Source: Serinicoccus marinus DSM 15273 (lineage in GTDB: Bacteria > Actinomycetota > Actinomycetes > Actinomycetales > Dermatophilaceae). From it: a stretch of DNA of 64,000 bases. The position numbers were made by a program, and so were the translations under genes. Location: positions 2,604,001 to 2,668,000 of the forward strand of contig NZ_CP043808.1 of NCBI RefSeq assembly GCF_008386315.1, read 5' to 3'. Below are positions 14,712-23,519 of this stretch, in pieces (position 1 is the stretch's first letter; each line of letters starts with the position of its first letter). Under the pieces are notes generated by a model. The model worked only from the letters and a program-made list of their open reading frames with translations, had not been told where the DNA came from and did not search any database.

Positions 14712-15416
14712 TCAGTCGACGGGGGCGACCGCGTGGTGCAGCGCGACGACACCGGCGCTGAGGTTGCGCCACCGCACCTGCTCCCACCCGGCCGCGCGGA
14801 CCTGCTGCGCCAGCGCGCGCTGGTCGGGCCAGGCGCGGATCGACTCGGCGAGGTAGACGTAGCTCTCCGGGTTGGAGCTGACGCGGCGGGCCACGCGGGG
14901 CAGGGCCCGCATGAGGTAGTTGCGGTAGACCGTGGCGAAGACCGGCAGGACCGGGCGGCTGAACTCGCACACCACCAACCGGCCACCGGGGCGCACCACG
15001 CGGCGGAACTCGCGCAGCGCAGCGTCGACGTCCGCGACGTTGCGCAGCCCGAAGCTCATCGTCACCACGTCAAAGGAGTCGTCGGCGAAGGGCAGCCGCA
15101 TCGCGTCCGCCGCGGTGAACGGCAGGTCGGGCCGCCGGCGGTAGCCCTCGGTGAGCATGCCCAGGGAGAAGTCCGCGGGGACCACCTGGACACCGCGGTC
15201 GGCATACGGCTCGCTGGAGGTGCCGGTGCCCGCGGCGATGTCCAGCACGCGCTCGCCCGGGGCCGCGCCGACCGCGCGCACCACGGCACGCCGCCACAGG
15301 TGGTCCATGCCTCCGCTGAGCACGGTGTTGGTGAGGTCGTAGCGCCGCGCCACGCCGTCGAACATCCGGGCCACCTCGTGCGGCTGCTTGTCGAGGTCGG
15401 CGCGTGTCGGGCTCAT
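14712..15416 (-). CDS. menG: Demethylmenaquinone methyltransferase
   Basis: SAM-dependent C-methyltransferase for the last step of menaquinone synthesis (UbiE/MenG family), 234 residues. The N-terminal [20 protein letters not shown], the SAM motif [13 protein letters not shown] and the later [14 protein letters not shown] and [12 protein letters not shown] are family hallmarks. The start is ATG 15416, with GGGAGG nine bases upstream. An ATG three codons earlier touches the ribosome site. It is divergent from menF, with about 40 bases between starts. Confidence 0.95.
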   Translation of the reverse strand: MSPTRADLDKQPHEVARMFDGVARRYDLTNTVLSGGMDHLWRRAVVRAVGAAPGERVLDIAAGTGTSSEPYADRGVQVVPADFSLGMLTEGYRRRPDLPFTAADAMRLPFADDSFDVVTMSFGLRNVADVDAALREFRRVVRPGGRLVVCEFSRPVLPVFATVYRNYLMRALPRVARRVSSNPESYVYLAESIRAWPDQRALAQQVRAAGWEQVRWRNLSAGVVALHHAVAPVD

Positions 15417-15440
15417 GCGGGCCATCCTCCCATCACGTCC

Positions 15441-15446
15441 TACAGT
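15441..15446 (+). promoter_or_regulatory. -10 box of a probable leaderless menF promoter
   Basis: TACAGT lies eight bases before the GTG of menF. There is no Shine-Dalgarno in between, so transcription would begin at or next to the start codon. Confidence 0.5.
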
Positions 15447-15454
15447 GGTCGGCT

Positions 15455-16789
15455 GTGGCTGTGACCCGCACCCTGCCCCGCCTGCGCGCCCGCACCCTCG
15501 CGGTCGACGCCCCGGGCGACCTGCTGACCCGCGTGCCCGACGAGGTCGACCCGCGCGACGTCGTGGCCTGGCTGCGCGAGGGCGACGGCCTGGTCGGGTG
15601 GGGCCGGGTGGCCGGGGTGAGCGCCACCGGGCCGGACCGGTTCCGCGAGGCCGAGACGTGGTGGACGCAGGTGCGCGCCGCGGCCGTGGTCGAGGACGAG
15701 GTCCGGCTGCCCGGCACCGGTCTCGTGACCTTCGGCTCCTTCACCTTCGCCGCCGACTCCCGGGACGAGAGCAGCCTCACGATCCCCCGGGTCGTCATCG
15801 GGCGCCGGGACGGCCTGGCCTGGGTCACCCAGGTGGTCGCCGAGGACGAACCGTGGCCGGTCGAGCACCCCGCGGAGCTGCTGGGGCGCGTCAATGAGGA
15901 CATCGAGGTGGCCGACCCGCTGGTCGAGTCCGACGGCTCCGTGGGCGCCGAGGACTGGCCGGGCGTCGTGGCGGCCGCGGTGCGCCGGATCGACCAGGGT
16001 GAGGTCGACAAGGTGGTGCTGGCCCGGGACGTGACGGTGCGGCACCGCGAGGGTCGGGTGGTGCGGGTCGCCCCGGTGCTCGAGCGGCTGGAGAAGCGGT
16101 ATGCCGCCACCTGGACTTTCGCCGTCTCGGGGCTGGTGGGGGCCACCCCGGAGATGCTGGTCCGGCTGCAGGGCGGCAAGGTCCGCTCGCGGGTCCTGGC
16201 CGGCACGATCCGACGGCCGAACGGCATCCCCGCTCCCGACACCGACGTGCCCGGCACCGGCGACCCCGCGCACCCGGTCGACCCTCGGCTGCGGCTCGTC
16301 AGCAGCACCAAGGACCTGGACGAGCACGACTACGCCGTGCGGTCGGTGGCCGAGGCCCTGGCGCCCCACTGCAGCGACCTCGTCGTCCCGGAGGCGCCCT
16401 ACGTGCTGGAGCTGCCGGACGTCTACCACCTCGCCAGCGACCTCATCGGCACCATGCACAGCGAGGCCACCTCGCTGCGGCTGGCCGCGGCGCTGCACCC
16501 CTCGGCGGCGGTCTGCGGCACCCCCACCGAGGCGGCGGCGCGGGTGATCGGCGAGCTGGAGGGCATGGACCGCGGCCGGTATGCCGGCCCGGTCGGCTGG
16601 ATGGACGGCTCCGGCGACGGCGACTGGGGCATCGCGCTGCGCTGCGGCGAGCTGGCCGACGACCGGCACTCGATGCGCATCTTCGCCGGCGGCGGGATCG
16701 TCGCGGCCTCCGACCCGGCCGCCGAGCTGGCCGAGACCGAGGTCAAGCTCACCGCGATGCGGCACGCCCTGGGCCTCACCGACGCCTGA
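15455..16789 (+). CDS. menF: Isochorismate synthase
   Basis: Chorismate-binding enzyme converting chorismate to isochorismate, the first committed step to menaquinone, 444 residues. C-terminal chorismatase motifs are intact: [55 protein letters not shown] and [17 protein letters not shown] 15455 is chosen because of the -10 box just upstream. GTG 15461 is also possible. The end overlaps the convergent acetyltransferase gene by 14 bases. A salicylate or siderophore role (EntC type) is possible, but nearby menD and menG favour menaquinone. Confidence 0.93.
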   Translation: MAVTRTLPRLRARTLAVDAPGDLLTRVPDEVDPRDVVAWLREGDGLVGWGRVAGVSATGPDRFREAETWWTQVRAAAVVEDEVRLPGTGLVTFGSFTFAADSRDESSLTIPRVVIGRRDGLAWVTQVVAEDEPWPVEHPAELLGRVNEDIEVADPLVESDGSVGAEDWPGVVAAAVRRIDQGEVDKVVLARDVTVRHREGRVVRVAPVLERLEKRYAATWTFAVSGLVGATPEMLVRLQGGKVRSRVLAGTIRRPNGIPAPDTDVPGTGDPAHPVDPRLRLVSSTKDLDEHDYAVRSVAEALAPHCSDLVVPEAPYVLELPDVYHLASDLIGTMHSEATSLRLAAALHPSAAVCGTPTEAAARVIGELEGMDRGRYAGPVGWMDGSGDGDWGIALRCGELADDRHSMRIFAGGGIVAASDPAAELAETEVKLTAMRHALGLTDA

Positions 16790-17300
16790 GCGGCACCACC
16801 GGGGCCGGGATCCAGTAGCGGCGTTTGGGCATGCCGCCGCCGGGCGGGGTGCGCAGGTCCGCGAGGACCCCGCCGCAGCGCTCGATGGCTCGCGCGGAGC
16901 CGACGTTGTCGTCGTCGCAGGTCACCAGCACGTCCCCCACGCCGAGGCCGCGCAGCCGCTCGACCGACTGGCGCAGGATCTCGGTGGCGTGGCCGCGGCG
17001 GCGGAAGGGCGGGGCGACGGCATACCCCACGTGGCCGCCGACCTCGCGCAGGAAGGGCGTGACCTCGTGCCGGATCGACACCCGACCCACCGGTGTACCC
17101 TCGGCCTCGGCCACGAGGAAGTCCGCGCGCACCCGGCCCGGGGGCAGGTCGGACCCGTCGGCCTCGCGCCGCACCTGCGCCAGGATCTCCTCCCAGCTCC
17201 CCTGGGCGAGCAGCAGGTCGAAGCCCTCGACGGCGAGCTGCTCGTGCATGCGGCGCAGCGCGGTCTCGTCGGCCGCGGTAGGCGGGCGCAGGGTGAGCAT
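16776..17300 (-). CDS. GNAT family N-acetyltransferase
   Basis: Predicted acetyl-CoA-dependent acetyltransferase, 174 residues. The acetyl-CoA binding motif is visible in VGYAVAPPFRRRGHATEIL (R/Q-x-x-G-x-G/A pattern), followed by the beta strand VLVTCDDDNVGSARAIERCGG typical of the GNAT fold. Its stop overlaps menF on the other strand. The start ATG 17300 touches the stop of the MFS gene, so the two are probably co-transcribed. Substrate unknown. Confidence 0.88.
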   Translation of the reverse strand: MLTLRPPTAADETALRRMHEQLAVEGFDLLLAQGSWEEILAQVRREADGSDLPPGRVRADFLVAEAEGTPVGRVSIRHEVTPFLREVGGHVGYAVAPPFRRRGHATEILRQSVERLRGLGVGDVLVTCDDDNVGSARAIERCGGVLADLRTPPGGGMPKRRYWIPAPVVPLRRR

Positions 17301-18511
17301 CAGCCCAGGGTGGCGGGCGCGCGCCCGGGGCGGCCAGCCGTTTTCTCCCGCATCACCGGGGACAGCACGAGGAGCAGCCCGAGGAAGCCCACGACGAGGA
17401 AGAGCGCGCGGTCCAGGCCGATGGCCTCGGCGAGCACGCCGATCGTCGGGGCGCCGAAGAGGAAGGCGCCGTAGGCGATGGTCGACACCGAGGTGATGGC
17501 CCGGTTGCCCCGCCCGGGCACCTCGCCGGCGGCGGAGATCGCGGCCGGGAAGATCGTGGCCACGCCGAGCCCCCACATCAGCCCGCCGACCAGCGCCAGC
17601 GTGAGCGAGGAGGTCAGGGTGACGAGCAGGATGGCCGCGGCCGCCAGCACCGCCCCGGTGCGCACCACGGTGGCGCGCCCGAAGCGGTCGATGGCCGGGC
17701 CGCCGGCGAGCCGCCCGATCGTCATCGTCAGGTTGAAGGCGGTGAGGGTCAGCGCACCGAAGGCGGCGGGCGCCCCGTGCACGTCCACGAGCAGCAGCGC
17801 CAGCCAGTCGTTGGCCGACCCCTCGGCCAGGGCACCGGCGAGGCAGATGAGCCCGATGAGCACCTCGGTCGCGGTCAGCCCGCGCCGTTCTGGCTCGGGG
17901 GCAGCCCCGGACGATGCGCCGCCGTCGGGCACCGGCTCCGGATCCAGCACCTCCGGCGCCTCGGGCACGAAGCGGCTCGCCCCCCAGACCCCGGCGACCG
18001 CCGCCACCGCGGCGAGCACCGGCAGCTGGCCGAGCCCGATCCCCCACCACGCCGCGAGCGCGCTCGACCCGGCGCCGAGCACCGCACCCCCGGAAAAGGC
18101 GGCGTGGAAGTAGGGCATGAGCGAGCGGTGGCGCGACTGCTCGACATGGGTGCCTTGGATGTTCATGGCGACGTCCCAGACGCCGATGTTCATGCCGGTG
18201 AGCACGAGGATGCCGAGCAGCACCGGCACCGAGGGCGCGAGCGCCACCAGCCCCCACCCCAGGCACCCGAGCAGCACGGTGACGAGCACCACCCGGCGGG
18301 ACCCGAAGCGGTCCACCGCCCGGCCGGTGAAGGGCATCGCGAGCAACGAGCCCAGGCCCATCCCCATGAGCACCAGACCCAGCTGTGCCTTGTCGGCACC
18401 GAGGTGGTCGCGCACGGCGGGGACCCGGGAGAGGGCCTGGCCCATGACATACCCCGAGCTCGCGAAGACCACGAGCACCGCGAGCACCGACCCGCGCACG
18501 TCCCGCTCCAC
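17300..18511 (-). CDS. MFS transporter
   Basis: Major facilitator superfamily membrane protein, 403 residues with about twelve hydrophobic segments. The loop 2-3 signature appears as GRAVDRFGSRRVVL and is echoed in the second half as GGPAIDRFGRATVV. A central hydrophilic loop rich in Pro, Glu and Gly separates the two halves. The start is GTG 18511, preceded by GAGGAGGA at proper spacing. Much longer upstream ORF sequence is antisense to the neighbouring gene. It resembles the fucose-permease-like actinobacterial MFS group. Substrate unknown. Confidence 0.88.
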   Translation of the reverse strand: MERDVRGSVLAVLVVFASSGYVMGQALSRVPAVRDHLGADKAQLGLVLMGMGLGSLLAMPFTGRAVDRFGSRRVVLVTVLLGCLGWGLVALAPSVPVLLGILVLTGMNIGVWDVAMNIQGTHVEQSRHRSLMPYFHAAFSGGAVLGAGSSALAAWWGIGLGQLPVLAAVAAVAGVWGASRFVPEAPEVLDPEPVPDGGASSGAAPEPERRGLTATEVLIGLICLAGALAEGSANDWLALLLVDVHGAPAAFGALTLTAFNLTMTIGRLAGGPAIDRFGRATVVRTGAVLAAAAILLVTLTSSLTLALVGGLMWGLGVATIFPAAISAAGEVPGRGNRAITSVSTIAYGAFLFGAPTIGVLAEAIGLDRALFLVVGFLGLLLVLSPVMREKTAGRPGRAPATLG

Positions 18512-18566
18512 GCGGTCCTCCTCCTCAGTCCCACGAAAATCCCCTGACGGACCAGCGTAGATGGTC

Positions 18567-18572
18567 CAGACT
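18567..18572 (+). promoter_or_regulatory. -10-like box before the Eis-type gene
   Basis: CAGACT lies six bases before GTG 18579, the same layout as other leaderless starts in this window. This supports 18579 over the in-frame ATG 18561. Confidence 0.35.
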
Positions 18573-18578
18573 GACCCC

Positions 18579-19907
18579 GTGCCACCCGAGACCGATGCCG
18601 CCTTCACCTTCACCGACCTGACCACCGACGACCTGGCCCGCGTGCGGGACCTGGTCGAGACGGTGTGGTTCAGCGTCACCCCCGGCAAGACGCTGGAGGA
18701 CCTCGACGACGAGGTGGACCTCAGCCACGCGCGCGGCGTGGTGCGGACCGGTGGACCGCTGCCCGGCGAGGCCGACGAGGGCGGGGCCGCGCCGCTCATG
18801 GCGTTCTACAGCGCCTTCGACATGGGGCTCACCGCCCCCGGGCCGGGCGACGCCCTGACCAGGGTCCCGATGGACGGTCTGACCTTCGTCAGCGTGCACC
18901 CCGACGCCCGCCGCCGCGGCGTGCTGCGGGCGATGATGACCGACCACCTGCACCGCGTCCACGAGCGCGGCGAGTGCGCGATCGCGGGGCTGCACGCGTC
19001 GGAGACCGCGATCTACGGCCGCTTCGGCTACGGCTGCGCCTCGGTCGAGGCCAAGCTGACGCTGGGGCGTGGCACCGAGCTGAGGGCGCCGGCCCCGCTC
19101 GCGGCCGAGGCGGACGGGGTGTCGACCCACGTCGTGACCGTGGACTCCGAGGCGGCGCTCGCCGTGCTGCACGAGGCGCACCTCGCCTGCGCCGGCGTCA
19201 CGCTCGGCGCGGTCACCCGGCCCGAGGCCCTGGCGCAGCGATGGTTCGCCTTCCGCGACCACCCGCAGGCGCGGGGCAGCAAGGAGCCCCAGCGGCTGCT
19301 CGTCGCGCGGCGGGACGGACAGGTCAGCGGGTATGCCGTCTTCCGCCGGGAGAGCAAGTGGGAGGACGGCAAGCCGGCGGGCGAGGTCACCGTGGGCGAG
19401 CTGGGCGCCACCGACGACGCCACCCTGCTCGCGCTGGCCCGACGCCTGGTGGACCTCGACCTCACGGCGAGGACGACCTTCTGGTCCCGGCCGACCGACG
19501 ACCCGGTCGCGTGGTGGACGGGCGGGCCGCGCGGCGCCGACGTGCAGCTCTTCGACGCGCTGTGGATCCGGCTGGTCGACCTGCCCCGAGCGCTGACCGA
19601 GCGTGGCTACGCCGACGGCTCGCCGCTGGACCTCGTGCTCGAGGTGACCGACGAGGTCTGCCCGTGGAACGCAGGGCGGTGGCGGCTGCGGATCGAGGCC
19701 GACGGGCGGGCCGAGGTGAGCGCGAGCGACGCCGACCCGGACCTCGAGACGCCGGTGGCGGCGCTGGGCGCGGCATACCTCGGCGGGCGGACGCTGCTCT
19801 CCCAGGCGGCCACCCTCGGGGTCACCGAGCGGACGCCGGGCGCGCTGCGCGGGCTGTCGCGCGCCCTGCGGGCCGACCGCGACCCGGTGCCGGCGATCGG
19901 GTTCTGA
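18579..19907 (+). CDS. Eis-family GNAT acetyltransferase with SCP2-like C-terminal domain
   Basis: Enhanced-intracellular-survival type protein, 442 residues: two GNAT modules followed by a sterol-carrier-like domain. The first GNAT motif is FVSVHPDARRRGVLRAMM, with AIYGRFGYG later. The protein ends in a free phenylalanine (AIGF), as in Eis, where the C-terminal carboxylate is catalytic. Eis homologues acetylate aminoglycosides, lysines or polyamines; the substrate here is unknown. It is divergent from the MFS/GNAT pair. Confidence 0.85.
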   Translation: MPPETDAAFTFTDLTTDDLARVRDLVETVWFSVTPGKTLEDLDDEVDLSHARGVVRTGGPLPGEADEGGAAPLMAFYSAFDMGLTAPGPGDALTRVPMDGLTFVSVHPDARRRGVLRAMMTDHLHRVHERGECAIAGLHASETAIYGRFGYGCASVEAKLTLGRGTELRAPAPLAAEADGVSTHVVTVDSEAALAVLHEAHLACAGVTLGAVTRPEALAQRWFAFRDHPQARGSKEPQRLLVARRDGQVSGYAVFRRESKWEDGKPAGEVTVGELGATDDATLLALARRLVDLDLTARTTFWSRPTDDPVAWWTGGPRGADVQLFDALWIRLVDLPRALTERGYADGSPLDLVLEVTDEVCPWNAGRWRLRIEADGRAEVSASDADPDLETPVAALGAAYLGGRTLLSQAATLGVTERTPGALRGLSRALRADRDPVPAIGF

Positions 19908-19916
19908 CCCGACCCG

Positions 19917-20168
19917 CTACCGCGAGCGGTCGGTGACGACCGCCGTGTGCTGCTGCGCGAGCAGCCGGAGCGCCGAGAGCACGGCGTCGACCAGCACCGT
20001 GCCGACGACGACCTGCCGGACGGCGGCCTGCGGCTCGTCGGGGACGGAGGCGACGTCGACCCTCACCACCCCCTCGACCGCGTCCGCGTAGGCGTCCATG
20101 CGCTCCTCGTCCAGTCCGATCCCGGCGTCCTCGCAGGCATGGTCGCGATGGGCCGCCGCGGCCGGCAC
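19917..20168 (-). CDS. Small hypothetical protein downstream of menD
   Basis: An 83-residue frame beginning at GTG 20168, or at an internal ATG giving MDAYADAVEGVV. It contains a plausible helical stretch QAAVRQVVVGTVLVDAVLSALRLLAQQ. It lies in the same frame as menD, 57 bases after its stop, and ends ten bases from the convergent Eis-type gene. There is no clear ribosome site and no family recognised. It may be a real small protein or the remnant of one. Confidence 0.4.
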   Translation of the reverse strand: MPAAAAHRDHACEDAGIGLDEERMDAYADAVEGVVRVDVASVPDEPQAAVRQVVVGTVLVDAVLSALRLLAQQHTAVVTDRSR

Positions 20169-20225
20169 GCCCAGCAGCGGCTCGGCGGCGCGCTCAGCGC
20201 CTGACGCACCGTGCGCGCACCGGGG

Positions 20226-21941
20226 TCAGCGCAGCGCGTCCCGCAGCCGGCGGTGGCCGGCCCGGTCGACCGGGACCTCGACCACCTGTATGCCCCGGGC
20301 CGGCTTCGCGAGCGCCGCCCGGAGGTCGTCGAGGGAGTCGGCGCGGAGGTGGTCCACGTGGTGCGCCGCGCACAGCGCGGCCAGGTCGGCGCCGTGCGGG
20401 GTGCCGAAGACCCGCTCGGTGACAGCGGCCCGCTCCGGGGTGTCGCTGCGCCCGGGCTCGCCGTACTCCAGCGTCGAGAAGATGCCGCCGCCGTCGTCGT
20501 TGACGACGACCAGGGTGAGGTCCGGGCGCGGCTCCCCCGGCCCGACGAGCAGCCCGCCCGCGTCGTGCAGGAAGGTGAGGTCGCCCAGCAGCGCGGTCGT
20601 CCGCGCGCCGGTGGCCAGCCCGGCGCCGACGGCCGTCGACACGGTGCCGTCGATCCCCGCGAGCCCGCGGTTGGCGACCACCCGCACCGGCGGCTGCCCG
20701 CCGTCGAGCACCAGCGCGAGGTCGCGTGGCGGGTTGGACGAGCCGAGCACGAGCAGGTCACCCGCCGCGAGCGAGGCGACGACGGCGGCCGCGACGCCCG
20801 GACCGGTGAGGTCTCCCCCTGCCACCGCGTCGGACACCCAGGGCCCGAGCGCTCTCCCGGCGCCCACCCAGGCGTCCACCCACGCACGAGCACCCGGCGC
20901 GGGCTCCGGCGGCACGGCCAGCACGCCCGGGCCGTGCACCCGGCTCACGACGTGCGAGGGATCGGTCCACGTCGCCCGGGCCGACACCTGCTCCACCTCG
21001 ACCCCCGGCAGCCGCCCGAGGGCGCCGAGCTCGCGGAAGAGCGTCAGCCGCCCCACGGTGAGCACCCGGTCGGGCCGCAGCTCCGCCAGCTCGCCGCGGG
21101 CGACCCGGTCGGCCACGAGCACCCCTTGCGGCACGACACCGGGCCCGGTGGGCAGCACCCCGAACGGCTCGGCCAGCACCGGCCACCCGGCGGTGGCCGC
21201 CCAGCGCAGCGCGGCCCGGGTCTGCTCCGGGTCGGGCAGGTCGCCGAGCAGCACCACGGTGCGCTCCGTGCCCGCGACCGGGTCGGCCGCCGCCGGCGGC
21301 GGTGCGGCCACCACGGTCCACGGCGACCCGTCCGGCCTGCCCGGCGGCGCCTCCCCCGTGCTCTGGAGGTCCGGGGCGAGCGGGTCGCGGAAGGCCACGT
21401 CGAGGTGCACCGGTCCACCGTGAGCGCCACCGCCCTCAGCTCCGGTCCCGTGCCCCCGGGCGGCGGCCAGCGCGCGGCACACCGTCGTCCGCCAGTGCGC
21501 CGCCGCGGTCGCGGCGATGCTCTCCGGTGCGGGCAGGTCCGCCTCCCACGACACGGCACCCGCGAAGATCCCCGGCTGGACGGTCGTCTGGTTGGCGCCG
21601 GTGCCGCGCAGCTCGGCGGGGCGGTCGGCGGAGAGCACGACGAGCGGTATGCCGCTGTGGTGCGCCTCGAGGACGGCCGGGTGGAGGTTGGCGACCGCGG
21701 TCCCCGAGGTCGTGACGACCGGGACCGGCCGCCCGCTCCCCCGGGCCAGGCCCAGCGCCAGGAAGCCGGCGCTGCGCTCGTCGACCCGCACGTGCAGCCG
21801 CAGCCGGCCGGCCCGGTCGGCCTCGGCGAGCGCGTAGGCCAGCGGCGCGGACCGGGAACCGGGCGCCAGGACCGCCTCCCGCACCCCGCCGCGTACCAGC
21901 TCGTCGACGAGGACGGTGGCCAGGGCGGTCGAGGGGTGCAC
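20226..21941 (-). CDS. menD: 2-succinyl-5-enolpyruvyl-6-hydroxy-3-cyclohexene-1-carboxylate synthase
   Basis: Thiamine-diphosphate enzyme joining isochorismate and 2-oxoglutarate in menaquinone synthesis, 571 residues. The N-terminus APGSRSAPLAYALAEAD, the catalytic-glutamate region HVRVDERSAGFLALGLA and the strand TTSGTAVANLHPAVLEA are diagnostic. The TPP/Mg region NRGLAGIDGTVSTAVGAGLA, followed by VVNDDGGGIFS, is intact. The start is GTG 21941, with GGGAG ten bases upstream. It faces away from the FGGY kinase gene. Confidence 0.96.
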   Translation of the reverse strand: MHPSTALATVLVDELVRGGVREAVLAPGSRSAPLAYALAEADRAGRLRLHVRVDERSAGFLALGLARGSGRPVPVVTTSGTAVANLHPAVLEAHHSGIPLVVLSADRPAELRGTGANQTTVQPGIFAGAVSWEADLPAPESIAATAAAHWRTTVCRALAAARGHGTGAEGGGAHGGPVHLDVAFRDPLAPDLQSTGEAPPGRPDGSPWTVVAAPPPAAADPVAGTERTVVLLGDLPDPEQTRAALRWAATAGWPVLAEPFGVLPTGPGVVPQGVLVADRVARGELAELRPDRVLTVGRLTLFRELGALGRLPGVEVEQVSARATWTDPSHVVSRVHGPGVLAVPPEPAPGARAWVDAWVGAGRALGPWVSDAVAGGDLTGPGVAAAVVASLAAGDLLVLGSSNPPRDLALVLDGGQPPVRVVANRGLAGIDGTVSTAVGAGLATGARTTALLGDLTFLHDAGGLLVGPGEPRPDLTLVVVNDDGGGIFSTLEYGEPGRSDTPERAAVTERVFGTPHGADLAALCAAHHVDHLRADSLDDLRAALAKPARGIQVVEVPVDRAGHRRLRDALR

Positions 21942-22005
21942 GCCCCGATGCTCCCACGGACCTCGCTTCGCCCTCGCCGATGCCTCGGATCGCCCCGATC
22001 CGGCC

Positions 22006-22011
22006 TAGAGT
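22006..22011 (+). promoter_or_regulatory. -10 box of a probable leaderless kinase promoter
   Basis: TAGAGT is followed after eight bases by the ATG of the FGGY kinase. No ribosome site is present between them. Confidence 0.5.
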
Positions 22012-22019
22012 TGGCGCTC

Positions 22020-23519
22020 ATGGCCTCGAACTTCGACATCGAGCGCAAGGACGCCGAGCTGCCCCTGGTCCTCGCGGTCGACGTGGGCTCCACCGCCAGC
22101 CGGGGGATGATCTACGACGCGCAGGGCCGCCCGGTGGGCAAACGGGCCAAGGTCGCGCACTCCTTCACCGTGGCCGCCGACGGCACCTCCGAGATCGATC
22201 CCGACCAGGTCGTCCAGGAGGTCCGCGGGATCATCGAGGACCTGCTGGCCGCCCTCAAGGACGAGCAGGTCGCCGGGGTCGCGCTCGACACCTTCGCCTC
22301 CTCCCTGGTCGTCGTGGACGCCGATGGGGCAGCCCTGACCCCCTGCTTCACGTATGCCGACGGGCGGTGCGCGGCGCAGGTCGTCGAGCTGCGCGAGGAG
22401 CTCTCGGAGGAGAACCTGCAGCAGCGCACCGGCACCCGGGTGCACTCCAGCTATTGGCCGGCCCGGCTGCGCTGGCTGCAGGCCGAGCGCCCCGAGGTGA
22501 TGAAGCAGGCGGCCACCGTCCTGTCCCTCGGCGACTACGTCATGCTCCACCTCACCGGGACCCTCGCGACCGGCACCTCCACCGCCTCCTGGACCGGTCT
22601 GGTCGACCGGCACACGGCGCAGTGGTATCCCGAGCTCGTCGAGATCAGCGGCATCGACGCCGACCAGCTCCCGCCGATCCACCACCTGGACGAGCCGGTG
22701 GCGGTCGCGCCGGAGCACGCCGAGCGGATCGCGCAGGAGTGGCCGGCCCTGGCGCAGGCGCAGTGGTATGCCCCCATCACCGACGGCCTGGCCGCCAACG
22801 TCGGCCTCGGTGCGCACGACGAGACCGCGATCGGCGCCTCGTGCGCCACCTCCGGAGCGATCCGCGTCCTGGTGCGGGAGATGCCCGAGACCCTCCCGCC
22901 GGGGCTGTGGTGCTACCGCGTGTCGCACGACCGCTCGCTCATCGGCGGCGCGCTCAACGACGTGGGTCGTGCCCTCGCCTGGGCGGACGTCACCCTGGCT
23001 GTCGACGACGTCGGCCCGGAGGCGCTCTCCGAGGCGCTGCGTGCCGAACCGCACGAGACGACGCCGCTGGTGCTGCCGTTCTTCACCGGCGAGCGGAGCA
23101 CCGGCTGGGCCTCGGAGGCACGGGCGGTCATGGTGGGCGTCACCGCGGCCTCGGCGCCGGCCGAGGTATACCGGGGTGTCGTCGAGGGGATCGCGCTGTC
23201 CTACGCCCGCATCGCCAAGCAGCTGCGCGAGGTCGCGCCGCAGCCGGAGAAGCTCTACGCCGGCGGCGGCGTCGCCGCGGACCGGCCCGAGCTCATGCAG
23301 ATCATGGCCGACGCGATGCGGACGCCGGTGACGCCGGTGAAGATGAAGCGCTCGACGCTGCACGGCACCGCCCTGCTCGCGCTGGAGAGCCTGGCCCCGG
23401 ACGTGCGCCGGGCCCGGCCGGAGCGCGGCGAGACCCTGGCCCCGGACTACGCCCGCCGGCCCTACTACAGCGAGCGCTTCGGCCGCTTCCAGCTCGTCTA
23501 CGAGGCGCTCTTTGACTGA
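22020..23519 (+). CDS. FGGY-family carbohydrate kinase
   Basis: Sugar kinase of the gluconokinase/xylulokinase family, 499 residues. The first phosphate loop LAVDVGSTASRGMIYD, a central CATSGAIRV, and the C-terminal adenosine motif LYAGGGVAADRPELMQIMAD are visible. The substrate cannot be read from sequence; gluconate-like sugars are the commonest for this subgroup. Its stop overlaps the next gene by eight bases, suggesting one transcript. Confidence 0.88.
   Translation: MASNFDIERKDAELPLVLAVDVGSTASRGMIYDAQGRPVGKRAKVAHSFTVAADGTSEIDPDQVVQEVRGIIEDLLAALKDEQVAGVALDTFASSLVVVDADGAALTPCFTYADGRCAAQVVELREELSEENLQQRTGTRVHSSYWPARLRWLQAERPEVMKQAATVLSLGDYVMLHLTGTLATGTSTASWTGLVDRHTAQWYPELVEISGIDADQLPPIHHLDEPVAVAPEHAERIAQEWPALAQAQWYAPITDGLAANVGLGAHDETAIGASCATSGAIRVLVREMPETLPPGLWCYRVSHDRSLIGGALNDVGRALAWADVTLAVDDVGPEALSEALRAEPHETTPLVLPFFTGERSTGWASEARAVMVGVTAASAPAEVYRGVVEGIALSYARIAKQLREVAPQPEKLYAGGGVAADRPELMQIMADAMRTPVTPVKMKRSTLHGTALLALESLAPDVRRARPERGETLAPDYARRPYYSERFGRFQLVYEALFD

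Noticed and set aside
20169..20225. Extension of menD into the small downstream ORF by stop-codon read-through
   Set aside because: MenD ends normally at GHRRLRDALR; the shared frame is most likely chance.
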